Positions 44,114 to 52,611 of a stretch of DNA of 64,000 bases are shown here, piece after piece; position 1 is the stretch's first letter, and every line of letters begins with the position of its first letter. The stretch is from positions 48,031 through 112,030 of the forward strand of contig JAFECJ010000012.1 in the NCBI GenBank assembly GCA_018242205.1. The letters are read 5' to 3'. This stretch comes from Pseudomonadota bacterium (GTDB lineage Bacteria > Pseudomonadota > Alphaproteobacteria > Rhizobiales > Xanthobacteraceae). Under the pieces are notes generated by a model. That model was not told the DNA's origin. It searched no databases and saw only the letters and a program-made list of their open reading frames with translations. The position numbers and the translations under genes were made by a program.

Positions 44114-45817
44114 TTATGCCGCCTCGGACTTCGCGGCGGCCTTGCCGCCGGCGCCGTGTTCGAAGTCCTCGAGGAAGGTCAGCAGTTCGTCGCGGTATTC
44201 GTAGTAGCGCGGGTGCTCGAGCAAGGCGCGGCGCGTGCGCGGCCGTTCGATGTCGACGCTCATGACCTTGCCGATGCGGGCATTGGGACCATTGGTCATC
44301 ATCACGACGCGGTCGGCGAGCAGGATGGCCTCATCGACGTCGTGGGTGACGCAGATCGCAGTCACCTTGGTGCGCGACCACACCTCCATCAGCACTTCCT
44401 GCAATTCCCAGCGCGTCAGCGAATCGAGCATGCCGAAAGGCTCGTCGAGCAGCAGCAGCTTCGGCGACAGCGCGAAGGCGCGCGCGATGCCGACGCGCTG
44501 CTTCATGCCGTTCGACAATTCGGTGGCGCGCTTGTCCATGGCGTCGGCAAGACCGACGCGCGACAAGTAATAGGTCACGATGTCGTCGCGCTCGGCTTTG
44601 GAAGCGTGCGGATAGACGCGGTCGACGCCGAGGGCGACGTTCTGGCGTGCGGTCATCCAGGGCAGCAGCGACGGCGCCTGGAACACCACCGCGCGGTCGG
44701 GTCCCGCGCTCGCCACTTCCTTATTGTCGAGCACGATGCCGCCCGAGGTGACGTCCTGCAGCCCGGCGACCATCGACAGCACCGTCGATTTGCCGCAGCC
44801 GGAGTGGCCGATCAGCGAGACGAATTCGCCTTTCTTCATCAGAAGATCGAAACCGTCGACCACCGTCAGCGGCCCCTTCGGCGTCGGGAAGGCCTTGCGA
44901 ACTTCGTAGAACTCGACATAGCGCTGGTCGAATGGCGTCTCGGCGGCCTGCTTGTAGGCCGGCGGCGGGCCGGAATCGAAGCGCACCGGCACGATGTTTG
45001 GCAGTTCGCGCGCCTCCTCGCTGTCGGCGGCACGCTTGATGCCGGCATCCATGAGATATTCGGTGATCGCGGCGCGCAGCTTCTTGTAGGCCGGGCTCGA
45101 ATTCATCGCCGAGCGGTCGCGCGGCCGTTCGAACGGCACGCGGAATTCCGGGCCGAAGCTGGCGTCGGGACCGGGATTGAGCGGGATGATGCGGTCGGCG
45201 AGCAGGATCGCCTCGTCGACGTCGTTGGTGATGAGGACGACGGTCTTCTTTTCCTGCGACCAGATGTCCTCGATCTCGGTCTGCAGCTTGGCGCGTGTCA
45301 ACGCGTCGAGCGCCGACAACGGCTCGTCGAGCAGCAGCACTTCCGGATCCATGGCGAGCGCGCGGGCCACCGCGACGCGCTGGCGCATGCCGCCGGACAG
45401 TTCCGCCGGCTTGCGCTCCATCGCATGCGACAGCCCGACCATGCCGACATAGCGCGCCGTGCGTTCGCTGCGCTCGGTCGCCGGTCTGCCCGCGAACACG
45501 CTGTCGACCGCGAGGGCGATGTTGCCGCGCACCGACAGCCACGGCATCAGCGAGTAGCTCTGGAACACGACACCGCGTTCCGGTCCCGGCTCCTTGACCG
45601 GCTGGCCCTTGAACAGCACCTCGCCGGCATCCGGCGCGGTCAAACCGGCCATCAGGCTGATCAGCGTCGTCTTGCCCGAACCGGAAAAGCCGACGATGGC
45701 GACGAACTCGCCGTCCTCGACCGACAGCGACACGTTCTTGAGAACGCACGCCCGTTTGTCGCCCTCGCCGTAGGACTTCGAGACCTGCTTGAGTTCGAGA
45801 ATGGGCATTGCCTGCAC
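44114..45817 (-). CDS. Nitrate ABC transporter ATP-binding protein, two fused ATPase domains
   Basis: 567 residues with two complete ABC domains. The first has GFSGSGKTT, VFQSYSLMPW, LSGGMRQRVAVARAL and LLLDEPLSALD; the second has GHSGCGKST, VFQAPSLLPW, LSNGMKQRVGIARAF and LLLDEPFGMLD. It corresponds to NrtD/NrtC-type ATPases fused in one chain, lacking the binding-protein domain of cyanobacterial NrtC. A linker of ~60 residues separates the domains. It powers the NrtAB importer; the gap to nrtB is 6 bp. Start may also be the second ATG (45808). Confidence 0.92.
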   Translation of the reverse strand: MQAMPILELKQVSKSYGEGDKRACVLKNVSLSVEDGEFVAIVGFSGSGKTTLISLMAGLTAPDAGEVLFKGQPVKEPGPERGVVFQSYSLMPWLSVRGNIALAVDSVFAGRPATERSERTARYVGMVGLSHAMERKPAELSGGMRQRVAVARALAMDPEVLLLDEPLSALDALTRAKLQTEIEDIWSQEKKTVVLITNDVDEAILLADRIIPLNPGPDASFGPEFRVPFERPRDRSAMNSSPAYKKLRAAITEYLMDAGIKRAADSEEARELPNIVPVRFDSGPPPAYKQAAETPFDQRYVEFYEVRKAFPTPKGPLTVVDGFDLLMKKGEFVSLIGHSGCGKSTVLSMVAGLQDVTSGGIVLDNKEVASAGPDRAVVFQAPSLLPWMTARQNVALGVDRVYPHASKAERDDIVTYYLSRVGLADAMDKRATELSNGMKQRVGIARAFALSPKLLLLDEPFGMLDSLTRWELQEVLMEVWSRTKVTAICVTHDVDEAILLADRVVMMTNGPNARIGKVMSVDIERPRTRRALLEHPRYYEYRDELLTFLEDFEHGAGGKAAAKSEAA

Positions 45818-45823
45818 GCGCTC

Positions 45824-46921
45824 CTAGCGGGTCGCCGAATGGGTGAACGCCACCTGGAACGCCAGCATCACGCGGTCGAGCAGGAAGCCGATGATGCCGA
45901 TGGTGAACACCGCCACCATGATGCGCGACAGCGAGGCCGAGGAGCCGTTCTGGAATTCGTCCCAGACGAATTTGCCGAGGCCCGGATTCTGCGCCAGCAT
46001 TTCCGCGGCGATCAGCACCATCCAGCCGACGCCGAGCGACAGCCGGAGCCCGGTGAAGATCAGCGGCAGCGACGACGGCAGCACGATCTTCACGACCTTG
46101 GTGTACCAGGGCAGCCGCAGCACGCGGCCGACATTGATGAGGTCCTTGTCGATCGAGGCGACGCCGACCGCGGTGTTGATCAAGGTCGGCCACAGCGAAC
46201 ACAGCGTCACCGTGATCGCCGACACCAGAAATGACTTCGGGAACAGCGGATCGTCCGAAACATAAAGTGCGCTGACCACCATAGTGACCAGCGGCAGCCA
46301 GGCGAGCGGCGACACCGGCTTGAAGATCTGCACCAGCGGATTGATGGCGGTGTTCACCGTCTTCGACAGGCCGCACAGCACGCCGAGCGGCACCGCAATC
46401 AAAGTCGCAAACACGAAGCCGGCGAACACGGTCTCGAGACTGGTGAAGATTTGATCGATGAAGGTCGGCGCGCCGGTATAGGGCCTGATCTTCACCTCCG
46501 CCTTCGGGTCATCCGCCAGCAAGCGCGCATTGCGTTTCTCCTGCCGCTCGTAGAAGGCGTGCTCCTTGGCGCGTTCGGCGAGATGGCTCGACCACAAATT
46601 GCCGGCCTGCTGCCAGACCGCGGCCGGCCCCGGCAGCGTGCCGAGGCTGGTCTTCACCTTCGGCGCCAGGAAGCCCCAGGCCGCGAGGAAGATGACAATG
46701 GCGGCGACCGGAATGCCAAACGAGCGCCACAGTTCCTTCAACTGCGGCTTGACGCTCTCGCCGGCAGCGATGCGCAGGATCGGCACGACGAAGCCGAGGC
46801 CAACCACGTTGAAAAAGCCGGCGACGCGTGAAATGTGCGCCTGCCAGCGTTCGCGCCGCGCAGCGCGCGCGGCCTCGGTCGAAACGGCGGGCGCGGACAG
46901 AATATCGCTGGCGGTAGACAT
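45824..46921 (-). CDS. nrtB: Nitrate ABC transporter permease
   Basis: 365 residues. A ~160-residue cytoplasmic/periplasmic N-terminal part with one or two helices (VAGFFNVVGLGFVVPILRIA; IPVAAIVIFLAAWGFLAPK) precedes the standard permease domain. The EAA loop region reads IDKDLINVGRVLRLPWYTKVVKIVLPSSLPLIFTGLRLS in outline, and GVGWMVLIAAEMLAQNPGLGKFVWDEF is typical of nitrate/bicarbonate permeases. It is located between nrtA and the double ATPase. Confidence 0.93.
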   Translation of the reverse strand: MSTASDILSAPAVSTEAARAARRERWQAHISRVAGFFNVVGLGFVVPILRIAAGESVKPQLKELWRSFGIPVAAIVIFLAAWGFLAPKVKTSLGTLPGPAAVWQQAGNLWSSHLAERAKEHAFYERQEKRNARLLADDPKAEVKIRPYTGAPTFIDQIFTSLETVFAGFVFATLIAVPLGVLCGLSKTVNTAINPLVQIFKPVSPLAWLPLVTMVVSALYVSDDPLFPKSFLVSAITVTLCSLWPTLINTAVGVASIDKDLINVGRVLRLPWYTKVVKIVLPSSLPLIFTGLRLSLGVGWMVLIAAEMLAQNPGLGKFVWDEFQNGSSASLSRIMVAVFTIGIIGFLLDRVMLAFQVAFTHSATR

Positions 46922-46960
46922 TCGCTTTCACCTTGCATGCACAGTGAATTAAAATGGAAG

Positions 46961-46993
46961 GCGGCCGGGCGGCGGGGAAACGCGCCCGGCCGC
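46961..46993 (-). other. Intercistronic hairpin between nrtA and nrtB
   Basis: An 11-bp perfect GC stem, GCGGCCGGGCG/CGCCCGGCCGC, with an 11-base spacer. Downstream on the minus strand is CTTCCATTTTAATTC, not a true T-run. This suits mRNA 3' stabilisation of nrtA, or partial termination that lowers permease and reductase levels relative to binding protein. Confidence 0.65.
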
Positions 46994-46998
46994 TTTCC

Positions 46999-48453
46999 TC
47001 AGTTGGCGACCACTTTGGTACCGGAGATCTTCTGATCGCCCTTCAGGCCGATGACGAGATTCTTGAGGTACTCGTTCGGCTTCCTGCCGTCGTAAGCGAC
47101 GTCGTCGATGAAATCCTTGGTCGGCGCCTTGTAGCCGTCGGTGTCCCAAGGGAAGTCGGCCTTCTTCGCCTTGCCTTCCGCAACCAGAAGCTTCGCCGCG
47201 GCGAGGTAGATGTCGGGCCGATAGACGTCCTTGGCGACATCGGCGTACCAGGAGTCGGGCTTGGCTTCGGCGATCTGACCCCAGCGCCGCATCTGCGTGA
47301 GGAACCAGGTGGCGTCGGAGTAGTAGGGATAGGTCGCGAAGTAGCGGAAGAACACGTTGAAGTCGGGCACGCTGCGCTTGTCGCCCTTCTCGTATTCGAA
47401 GGTGCCGGTCATCGAGTTGGCGATGACCTTGGCGTCGGCGCCGACATATTCCGGCTTGGCCAGGATGCTGACCGCCTTGAGACGGTTGGCATTGTTGTTT
47501 TCGTCGAGCCACTGGCCGGCGCGGATCAGCGCCTTGGTGGCGGCGAGCACGGTGTTGGGATTCTTCTTCTGGAAGTCGGCGGAAAAGCCGAACACTTTTT
47601 CCGGATTGTTCTTCCAGATCTCGTAGTCGGTGATCACCGGCACGCCGATGCCCTTGAACACCGCCTGCTGGTTCCACGGTTCGCCGACGCAGTAGCCGAG
47701 GATGGTGCCGGCTTCCATGGTCGCCGGCATTTGCGGCGGCGGCGTCACCGACAGCAGCACGTCGGCCATGATCTTGCCGGTGATATCGCCCGGCGAATAG
47801 AAGCCGGGATTGATGCCGGCGGCGGCCAGCCAGTAGCGCAGATAGTAATTGTGGGTGGAGACCGGGAACACCATGCCCATGTTGAAGGGCTTGCCCTCGG
47901 CCTTGAACTTGTCGACCACCTTCTTGAGCGCATCGGCCTTGATCGGATGGACCGGCTTGCCGTCCGGGCCCTTCGGCACGAACGGCTTCATCTGCTCCCA
48001 GATGGCGTTCGACACGGTGATGCCGTTGCCGTTCAGATCCATCGAGAACGGCGTGATGACATGCGCCTTGGTGCCGATGCCGATGGTGGCGCCGAGCGGC
48101 TGACCGGCCAGCATATGCGCGCCGTCGAGTTCGCCGGTGATGACGCGGTCGAGCAGCACTTTCCAGTTCGCCTGCGCCTCGACCGAAACGTAGAGGCCTT
48201 CATCCTCGAAGTAGCCGTTCTCCTTGGCGATCGCGATCGGCGCCATGTCGGTGAGCTTGATGAAGCCGAATTTCAGTTCTTCCTTTTCCGGCTTCAGCAT
48301 CGCGGCGCGGGCAATGTTCGGCATGAACACGTCAAAGGCCGGCGCGAGCCCGGCGATGGCCGCGGCGCTGACGCTCTGCTTGAGGAAAGTGCGGCGTCCG
48401 ACAGCGCCGCGCTTGTGGCGGCCGGAAGGCTTGTCATCGCTCTGCGTCGTCAT
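46999..48453 (-). CDS. nrtA: Nitrate ABC transporter substrate-binding protein
   Basis: 484 residues. A Tat-type signal ([22 protein letters not shown]) suggests export folded. The mature part is the NrtA/CmpA family: [63 protein letters not shown] and [21 protein letters not shown] 48453 is preferred because AAGGAA lies at a good distance; two in-frame upstream ATG/other codons lack this. The start is preceded by a regulated leader (hairpins and terminator). It captures nitrate or nitrite in the periplasm. Confidence 0.93.
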   Translation of the reverse strand: MTTQSDDKPSGRHKRGAVGRRTFLKQSVSAAAIAGLAPAFDVFMPNIARAAMLKPEKEELKFGFIKLTDMAPIAIAKENGYFEDEGLYVSVEAQANWKVLLDRVITGELDGAHMLAGQPLGATIGIGTKAHVITPFSMDLNGNGITVSNAIWEQMKPFVPKGPDGKPVHPIKADALKKVVDKFKAEGKPFNMGMVFPVSTHNYYLRYWLAAAGINPGFYSPGDITGKIMADVLLSVTPPPQMPATMEAGTILGYCVGEPWNQQAVFKGIGVPVITDYEIWKNNPEKVFGFSADFQKKNPNTVLAATKALIRAGQWLDENNNANRLKAVSILAKPEYVGADAKVIANSMTGTFEYEKGDKRSVPDFNVFFRYFATYPYYSDATWFLTQMRRWGQIAEAKPDSWYADVAKDVYRPDIYLAAAKLLVAEGKAKKADFPWDTDGYKAPTKDFIDDVAYDGRKPNEYLKNLVIGLKGDQKISGTKVVAN

Positions 48454-48483
48454 TCCCATTTCCTTTCGGCACGAGCCCAAAAC

Positions 48484-48534
48484 AAAAAAGCCGCAGCCCC
48501 GTTCGGTGCGTCGAGCACCTCCCAGGACAGCGGC
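48484..48534 (-). terminator. Leader terminator upstream of nrtA
   Basis: On the minus strand a branched hairpin has outer arms GCCGCtGTCC and GGGGCtGCGGC (complements of 48525-48534 and 48490-48500) and an inner GGTGC/GCACC stem. It is followed directly by TTTTTT (complement of 48484-48489). It ends 30 bases before the nrtA start, so transcripts would stop before the operon unless antitermination occurs. Confidence 0.85.
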
Positions 48535-48543
48535 GTTGCTATT

Positions 48544-48582
48544 GGCCCCACATTGGGCCGGCGCGACCGCAACCGGCCGCGC
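48544..48582 (-). ncRNA. Putative NasT (ANTAR) target: tandem hexaloop hairpins in nrtA leader
   Basis: Two adjacent hairpins separated by one base, just before the terminator. The upstream one (48561-48582) pairs GCGCGGCC with GGTCGCGC around six bases, GGTTGC. The downstream one (48544-48559) pairs GGCCC with GGGCC around AATGTG. ANTAR targets are known as paired hairpins with six-base loops bearing A at position 1 and G at position 4. The second loop fits exactly; the first does not. The gene for the ANTAR protein NasT is immediately upstream. Confidence 0.7.
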
Positions 48583-48599
48583 TATTCAGTCATCCCTAT

Positions 48600-48614
48600 A
48601 CAAGTGCCGTGCCA
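48600..48614 (-). promoter_or_regulatory. Sigma-54-like promoter for nrtA operon leader
   Basis: On the minus strand, TGGCACGGCACTTGT: a perfect -24 TGGCAC and a -12 TTGT, with GG and GT separated by ten bases. Consensus would be TTGC, so one key base differs. The predicted start (~48588) lies six bases before the first leader hairpin, which supports it. Confidence 0.6.
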
Positions 48615-48752
48615 GACCCGGCCGACTGTCGTTTCTCGCTGAAACTCAATGGATTAGGCCGAGACGCGGGGATGGCGCGACAGTCCGCGCGCCTGCCGGC
48701 CGTGCTCAGCGCCACGCCATCGTGCCCCTAATTTGTGCAATGCAATATCGGT

Positions 48753-49940
48753 TCAGCGCACCAGCGACAGCTTCGGTTTGCCCGGCCGCTTGGTCCGCCA
48801 GGCACTCAGATGGCCGGCGATATCGCCGGCATCGAAGGCGGGGCCGACGAACGCGCCGATGCCGTCACAGGCGTCGGGCCGCGCCGTCGGCGCAAGGCCA
48901 AGCGCCGCATCGTAAAGATCCGGCCGGAATACCGCCTGCGCCACCGCGCTCAATTCGCCACTGAACGCCGCCTGTCCCCAGCGCACGATCTGCGCATAGG
49001 CCCAGGCGGCCTGAACCGGATCGGGCCGGTCGGCGCCATCGCGGCCGATCAGCATGTAATTGTCGCTGGCGCGGATGGTGCCGTCCGGCGCGATCTTGAG
49101 ATGCCCGGTCAGGCTGCGCACCGCCAATTCGGCGTCCACGCCGATCCGCCTGCCCACCGTGCTGGACACCAGCGGCAGGTTCACGGGATCGGCGACAAAG
49201 CGGCTTGCTTTCGCCAGCGCACGGATGAGCGCGGCCAGCGTGTCGCCATGGTCATCGGCCCAGGGCTGGCGCACCGCCAGCACCTTCTCCGACACCCGCG
49301 TCATCAGTTCACAGCCAAAATGCAGGATGCGGCCGACACCGGAATCGACCGCGACCGAATTCCACGGCGCCCCGACGCAGAAGCCATCGACGTGCCCGCT
49401 CGCCAAGCTTTCGACCATGTAAGGCGGCGGCAGCACGACCAGCCGCACGTCCTCATCGGGATCGAGGCCGGCGGCGGCCATCCAGAAGCGCAGCTGGTAG
49501 TTGTGGTGCGAGAACGGAAAGGTCATGCCGAAGGTGACCGGTTCGGCGTTGCGGCGCTTGCGATCCTCGACCAGGCGCGCCAGCGCCCGCGCCGACACCA
49601 TCGGATCGGCAAGGTCGCCTTCGGCGACGGCCAGCAGCGCCGCATGCAGCCGCGCCGAGACCGTCACGGCATTGCCGTTGAGATTGAGATTGAACGGCAC
49701 GATGAGCGGAACCCGCACATGGCCGATGCCAAGCGAGGACGCCACAGCCAAAGGCGACAGCAGATGCGCGGCATCGAACAGGCCTATATTGAGCTTGTCG
49801 CGAACGTTCGACCACGACACTTCCCGCACCAGCTCGACCGAGAGGTTCTCCTGCTCCACGAAGCCGCAATCGACCGCGGCAATCAGCGCCGCGGCGTCGA
49901 CCAGTGGAATGAAGCCGATGCGAAGTGTGGGCGTCGTCAC
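48753..49940 (-). CDS. nasS: Nitrate sensor NasS (NrtA-like, cytoplasmic)
   Basis: 395 residues resembling the NrtA/CmpA binding protein but with no signal peptide (MTTPTLRIGFIPLVDAAALIAAVDCGFVE in outline). Ligand-site motifs are shared with NrtA: LNGNAVTVSARL, GMTFPFSHHNYQLRFWMAAAG and GFCVGAPWNSVAVDSG. In known systems NasS binds NasT and releases it when nitrate or nitrite is present. The start codon is GTG (complement 49938-49940), overlapping the nasT stop, so the two are coupled. Together with NasT it should control the adjoining leader. Confidence 0.93.
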   Translation of the reverse strand: MTTPTLRIGFIPLVDAAALIAAVDCGFVEQENLSVELVREVSWSNVRDKLNIGLFDAAHLLSPLAVASSLGIGHVRVPLIVPFNLNLNGNAVTVSARLHAALLAVAEGDLADPMVSARALARLVEDRKRRNAEPVTFGMTFPFSHHNYQLRFWMAAAGLDPDEDVRLVVLPPPYMVESLASGHVDGFCVGAPWNSVAVDSGVGRILHFGCELMTRVSEKVLAVRQPWADDHGDTLAALIRALAKASRFVADPVNLPLVSSTVGRRIGVDAELAVRSLTGHLKIAPDGTIRASDNYMLIGRDGADRPDPVQAAWAYAQIVRWGQAAFSGELSAVAQAVFRPDLYDAALGLAPTARPDACDGIGAFVGPAFDAGDIAGHLSAWRTKRPGKPKLSLVR

Positions 49941-50674
49941 TTGAACATCTCCGCGGCGGTAATGACCGATTTCGCAATGTCGACGATCTTCTTGCCCTCG
50001 TTCATCGCGGTCTTGCGCATCAGCGCATAGGCGTCATCCTCGGAAAGGTTCTTCGCCTTCATCAGAATGCCCTTCGCGCGGTCGATGACCTTGCGTTCCT
50101 GCAGCGCATCCTTGGCCTCTTCGAGTTCGCTTTGCAGGCGGGAGAAGGCGTTGAAGCGCGAGATGCAAAGATCGAGAATGGTCTTGATGCGCTCTTTCTG
50201 CAGATTGCCGACGATGTAGGCCGAAACGCCGGCATCGACCGAGGCCTGGATCGAAGCAGTGTCGCTCTGGTCGACAAACATCGCGATCGGCCGCTTCACC
50301 ACGCGGCTCATCTGGAACATCTGCTCGAGCATGTCGCGGCTCGGGCTCTCCAGGTCAATGAGAATAACGTCGGGATCGAGCGCATAGATGCGCGCCAGGA
50401 GATTGCGCGTCTCGGCGATGCGTTCGACCTGGGTGAAGCCGGCCTCGCGCAGCCCGTCCTCGAGGATGGCCGCGCGGATCGGACTTTCATCGACGATCGC
50501 GATCTTCAATGCCTGCTCGCGCGCACCACCTTGCGGCTGGGAGCTGACTTCCGGACCTTTCCGAGTTTCCGCCACACACACCATCTCCGCCGCCGCACCC
50601 CGGTACCGGAGCGCTCGGGCCATAGCCATTCGATCCCGATGTTTTCTCATGCAAGACCTATTCCATACGCCCAA
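49937..50674 (-). CDS. nasT: ANTAR-domain antiterminator NasT
   Basis: A pseudo-receiver domain (KIAIVDESPIRAAILEDGLREAGF; DPDVILIDLESPSRDMLEQ) is followed by a C-terminal ANTAR RNA-binding domain (ERKVIDRAKGILMKAKNLSEDDAYALMRKTAMNEGKKIVDIA in outline; K/A/A/Y positions typical). NasT binds leader RNA and prevents termination. The full open frame is 245 residues; normal NasT is ~195, and KIAIVDES is its usual N-terminus, so the true start may be TTG 50509 or a Met in between (50584). I left the longest frame because none has a clear ribosome-binding site. Confidence 0.92.
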   Translation of the reverse strand: MGVWNRSCMRKHRDRMAMARALRYRGAAAEMVCVAETRKGPEVSSQPQGGAREQALKIAIVDESPIRAAILEDGLREAGFTQVERIAETRNLLARIYALDPDVILIDLESPSRDMLEQMFQMSRVVKRPIAMFVDQSDTASIQASVDAGVSAYIVGNLQKERIKTILDLCISRFNAFSRLQSELEEAKDALQERKVIDRAKGILMKAKNLSEDDAYALMRKTAMNEGKKIVDIAKSVITAAEMFK

Positions 50675-50756
50675 GACTGCCCGCGCCCCGCCCCGAACCG
50701 GTTAACCCACCGAACGTTCGGGCGAATAAGGCCTTTTTTTGCGCTATCAACGACGC

Positions 50757-51245
50757 TCACTCCTCCTTCAGACCGAGCGCCAGGGCGTTGCCGGTCGCGC
50801 CGTAGTATTTGAATGGCAGGAACTTACCGGTCATGCCGATCTTTACGCGATCGCCCTTGGGATCGCTCTGCCGCGTGATGTCCATGTCGAAGTCAATCGC
50901 CGACATGATGCCGTCGCCGAACTCCTCCTCGATCAGCGCCTTCAAGGCGGGACCATTGACCAGGATCAGCTCGTAGAACCGGTAGATCAGCGGATCGGTC
51001 GGCGGCATCGGCGTGCCCGTTCCGCGCATCGGCGTTTCATTGATGAGCGCCTGCTCGGACTTCGACAAGCCGAAGAGTTCGGCCGCCTTGGCGGCCTGCG
51101 GCTTGGTCAATTTCATCTGCCCGAGGATGGCGCCCGTGATCAGGATCGGCGACATGCCGCCGATCTGGTCGCAGATGTATTTCCAGGTCCAACCCTTCTC
51201 GCGCTTGATATCGAGAAGCTTTTCGGTCAGGTCGGCGCGGTTCAT
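50757..51245 (-). CDS. cynS: Cyanate hydratase (cyanase)
   Basis: 162 residues, close to the ~156 of E. coli CynS. The N-terminal helical DNA-binding-like domain (LTEKLLDIKREKGWTWKYICDQIG) and the C-terminal dimer/active-site domain are present. The Arg-Glu-Ser catalytic set is visible: Arg and Glu in IYRFYELI, Ser in DGIMSAIDFDMDI. It converts cyanate and bicarbonate to ammonia and CO2. RBS AAGGAGA precedes the start. It lies 82 bp upstream of nasT on the same strand, linking cyanate use to nitrogen-source control. Confidence 0.97.
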   Translation of the reverse strand: MNRADLTEKLLDIKREKGWTWKYICDQIGGMSPILITGAILGQMKLTKPQAAKAAELFGLSKSEQALINETPMRGTGTPMPPTDPLIYRFYELILVNGPALKALIEEEFGDGIMSAIDFDMDITRQSDPKGDRVKIGMTGKFLPFKYYGATGNALALGLKEE

Positions 51246-51410
51246 CGCTGTCTCCTTGAGTGCATAAACGCCCGGAAACGATAGCGTGCTTTTTGAAGAT
51301 GTGGTGTCTCACTAATGTGCAGCGCGCCGCCCAATTGATAGGCAGCCAACCGCGCCGTTCGCGCCGATGAAAGACGCGTCGGCCTGAACGCCGCCGCCTC
51401 ATTCGTTTGA

Positions 51411-51428
51411 ATAAACAGCGCTGTTTAT
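51411..51428. promoter_or_regulatory. Perfect 18-bp palindrome between cynS and the FNT gene
   Basis: ATAAACAGCGCTGTTTAT, exactly self-complementary, 14 bp before the -24 element of the sigma-54 promoter. It could bind a dimeric regulator of either divergent gene. I do not recognise it as an NtrC site. Confidence 0.6.
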
Positions 51429-51442
51429 AGCCAATTAACTGT

Positions 51443-51457
51443 TGGCACAGCGATTGC
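51443..51457 (+). promoter_or_regulatory. Sigma-54 promoter of formate/nitrite-family channel gene
   Basis: TGGCAC-agcga-TTGC followed by TT: the GG and GC dinucleotides are ten bases apart, a near-consensus -24/-12 element. The predicted start is ~51469, giving a ~257-base leader before the ATG at 51726. Confidence 0.85.
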
Positions 51458-51468
51458 TTCATAGACCT

Positions 51469-51725
51469 AAGGTCAATGACGACCGCAGCGGTCAAGGGCG
51501 ACCACAGCTGATTTCAAGCTCAGCTGGCGCTGGCACATTCTCCTATCGAGGACACCGGGCGCGACCCGGGCGTTGCCTAGCATCTTTGCTCGGCGCGTCC
51601 CGCAACGTCGTTACGACAAAGCACATTCGCCCATGACTTCGCGTTGAGAAGGTGTCGGCACTTCAGAAGCAAGGACTTCTGACGCTGCGGTCCGCCACGA
51701 TGCGAACTTTAGAAAAGGAGTTGCG
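51469..51725 (+). other. Long structured leader of FNT gene
   Basis: No convincing gene in the ~257 bases between the predicted start site and the ATG. It holds several hairpins: CAGCTGA/TCAGCTG (51505-51526), CCGGG/CCCGG (51555-51569) and TCAGAAG/CTTCTGA with a six-base loop CAAGGA (51663-51682). No T-run terminator is seen. The last hairpin has the ANTAR G at loop position 4 but not A at position 1. A ribosome-binding site AAGGAG (51715-51720) precedes the start. The remaining part of the gap towards cynS (51246-51410) shows only the cynS ribosome-binding site. Confidence 0.5.
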
Positions 51726-52547
51726 ATGTCTTATCTGGTGCCTTCTGAATTTGTCACAAAGATGGTGGACGCCGGCGAGTCCAAGATATTCATGTCGACC
51801 CGGGACACCGTTATCCGCGCCTATATGGCCGGCGCGATTCTCGCGCTCGCCGCCTGGATGGCGATCACCATCAATGTGAACACCGGACAGCCGCTCGCCG
51901 GCGCGATCCTTTTTCCGGTCGGCTTCATCATGCTCTATCTGCTGGGCTTCGACCTGTTGACCGGCGTGTTCGTGCTCTCGCCGCTCGCCTGGCTCGACAA
52001 GCGGCCCGGCGTGACGATCGGCGGCGTGCTGCGCAATTGGGGTCTGGTGTTCGTCGGCAATTTCCTCGGCGCGCTGACTGTGGCCTTCATGATGGCCTTC
52101 GTGACCACGTTCGGCTTCACCCAGGGGCCGGACAAGATCGGCACCGTCATCGGCAACATCGGTGAGGGCCGCACGCTCGGTTATGCCGCGCACGGCGCGT
52201 CCGGCATGGCGACCTTGTTCATCCGCGGCATGCTGTGCAACTGGATGGTCTCGACCGGCGTTGTCGGCGCGATGGTGTCGACCAACGTCTCGGGCAAGGT
52301 CATCGCCATGTGGATGCCGATCTTCCTGTTCTTCTACATGGTATTCGAGCATTCGGTCGTGAACATGTTTCTGTTCCCGGCCGGCCTCATGCTGCACGCC
52401 AAATTCTCGATTCTCGATTACTTCATCTGGAACGAGATCCCGACGGCGCTCGGCAACCTGGTCGGCGGCCTCGCCTTCACCGGCCTGACGCTCTACACCA
52501 CCCACGTCATGACCGCGCCGAAGCGCACGCTCAAGGTCGCGGCTTGA
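51726..52547 (+). CDS. Formate/nitrite transporter (FNT) family channel
   Basis: 273 residues with about six membrane helices. FNT landmarks: AYMAGAILALAAWMAI, the first half-helix region with PVGFIMLYLLGFDLLTGVF, NFLGALTVAF, and LCNWMVSTGVVGAM followed by WMPIFLFFYMVFEHSVVNMFL with the pore-region histidine (FEHSVVN). The family passes formate, nitrite or hydrosulfide as small monovalent ions. The setting (nitrate assimilation and cyanase) favours nitrite; cyanate or bicarbonate movement is a possible alternative. It is expressed from a sigma-54 promoter. Confidence 0.92.
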   Translation: MSYLVPSEFVTKMVDAGESKIFMSTRDTVIRAYMAGAILALAAWMAITINVNTGQPLAGAILFPVGFIMLYLLGFDLLTGVFVLSPLAWLDKRPGVTIGGVLRNWGLVFVGNFLGALTVAFMMAFVTTFGFTQGPDKIGTVIGNIGEGRTLGYAAHGASGMATLFIRGMLCNWMVSTGVVGAMVSTNVSGKVIAMWMPIFLFFYMVFEHSVVNMFLFPAGLMLHAKFSILDYFIWNEIPTALGNLVGGLAFTGLTLYTTHVMTAPKRTLKVAA

Positions 52548-52561
52548 TCTGACAACGATAA

Positions 52562-52594
52562 AGGGGCTTCATTCCACAGCGGGATGAAGCCCCT
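52562..52594 (+). terminator. Hairpin after FNT gene
   Basis: A 14-bp stem, AGGGGCTTCATTCC pairing with GGGATGAAGCCCCT (one G-T pair), loop ACAGC. It is followed by ACTTATCC rather than a T-run, so termination may be partial and allow reading into the kinase gene 17 bp further. Confidence 0.6.
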
Positions 52595-52611
52595 ACTTAT
52601 CCGGACGACCA

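Noticed and set aside
44156..48642. Long plus-strand ORFs (692 and 562 residues) opposite the nitrate transporter genes
   Set aside because: Arg/His/Asp-rich shadow translation of recognisable ABC genes.
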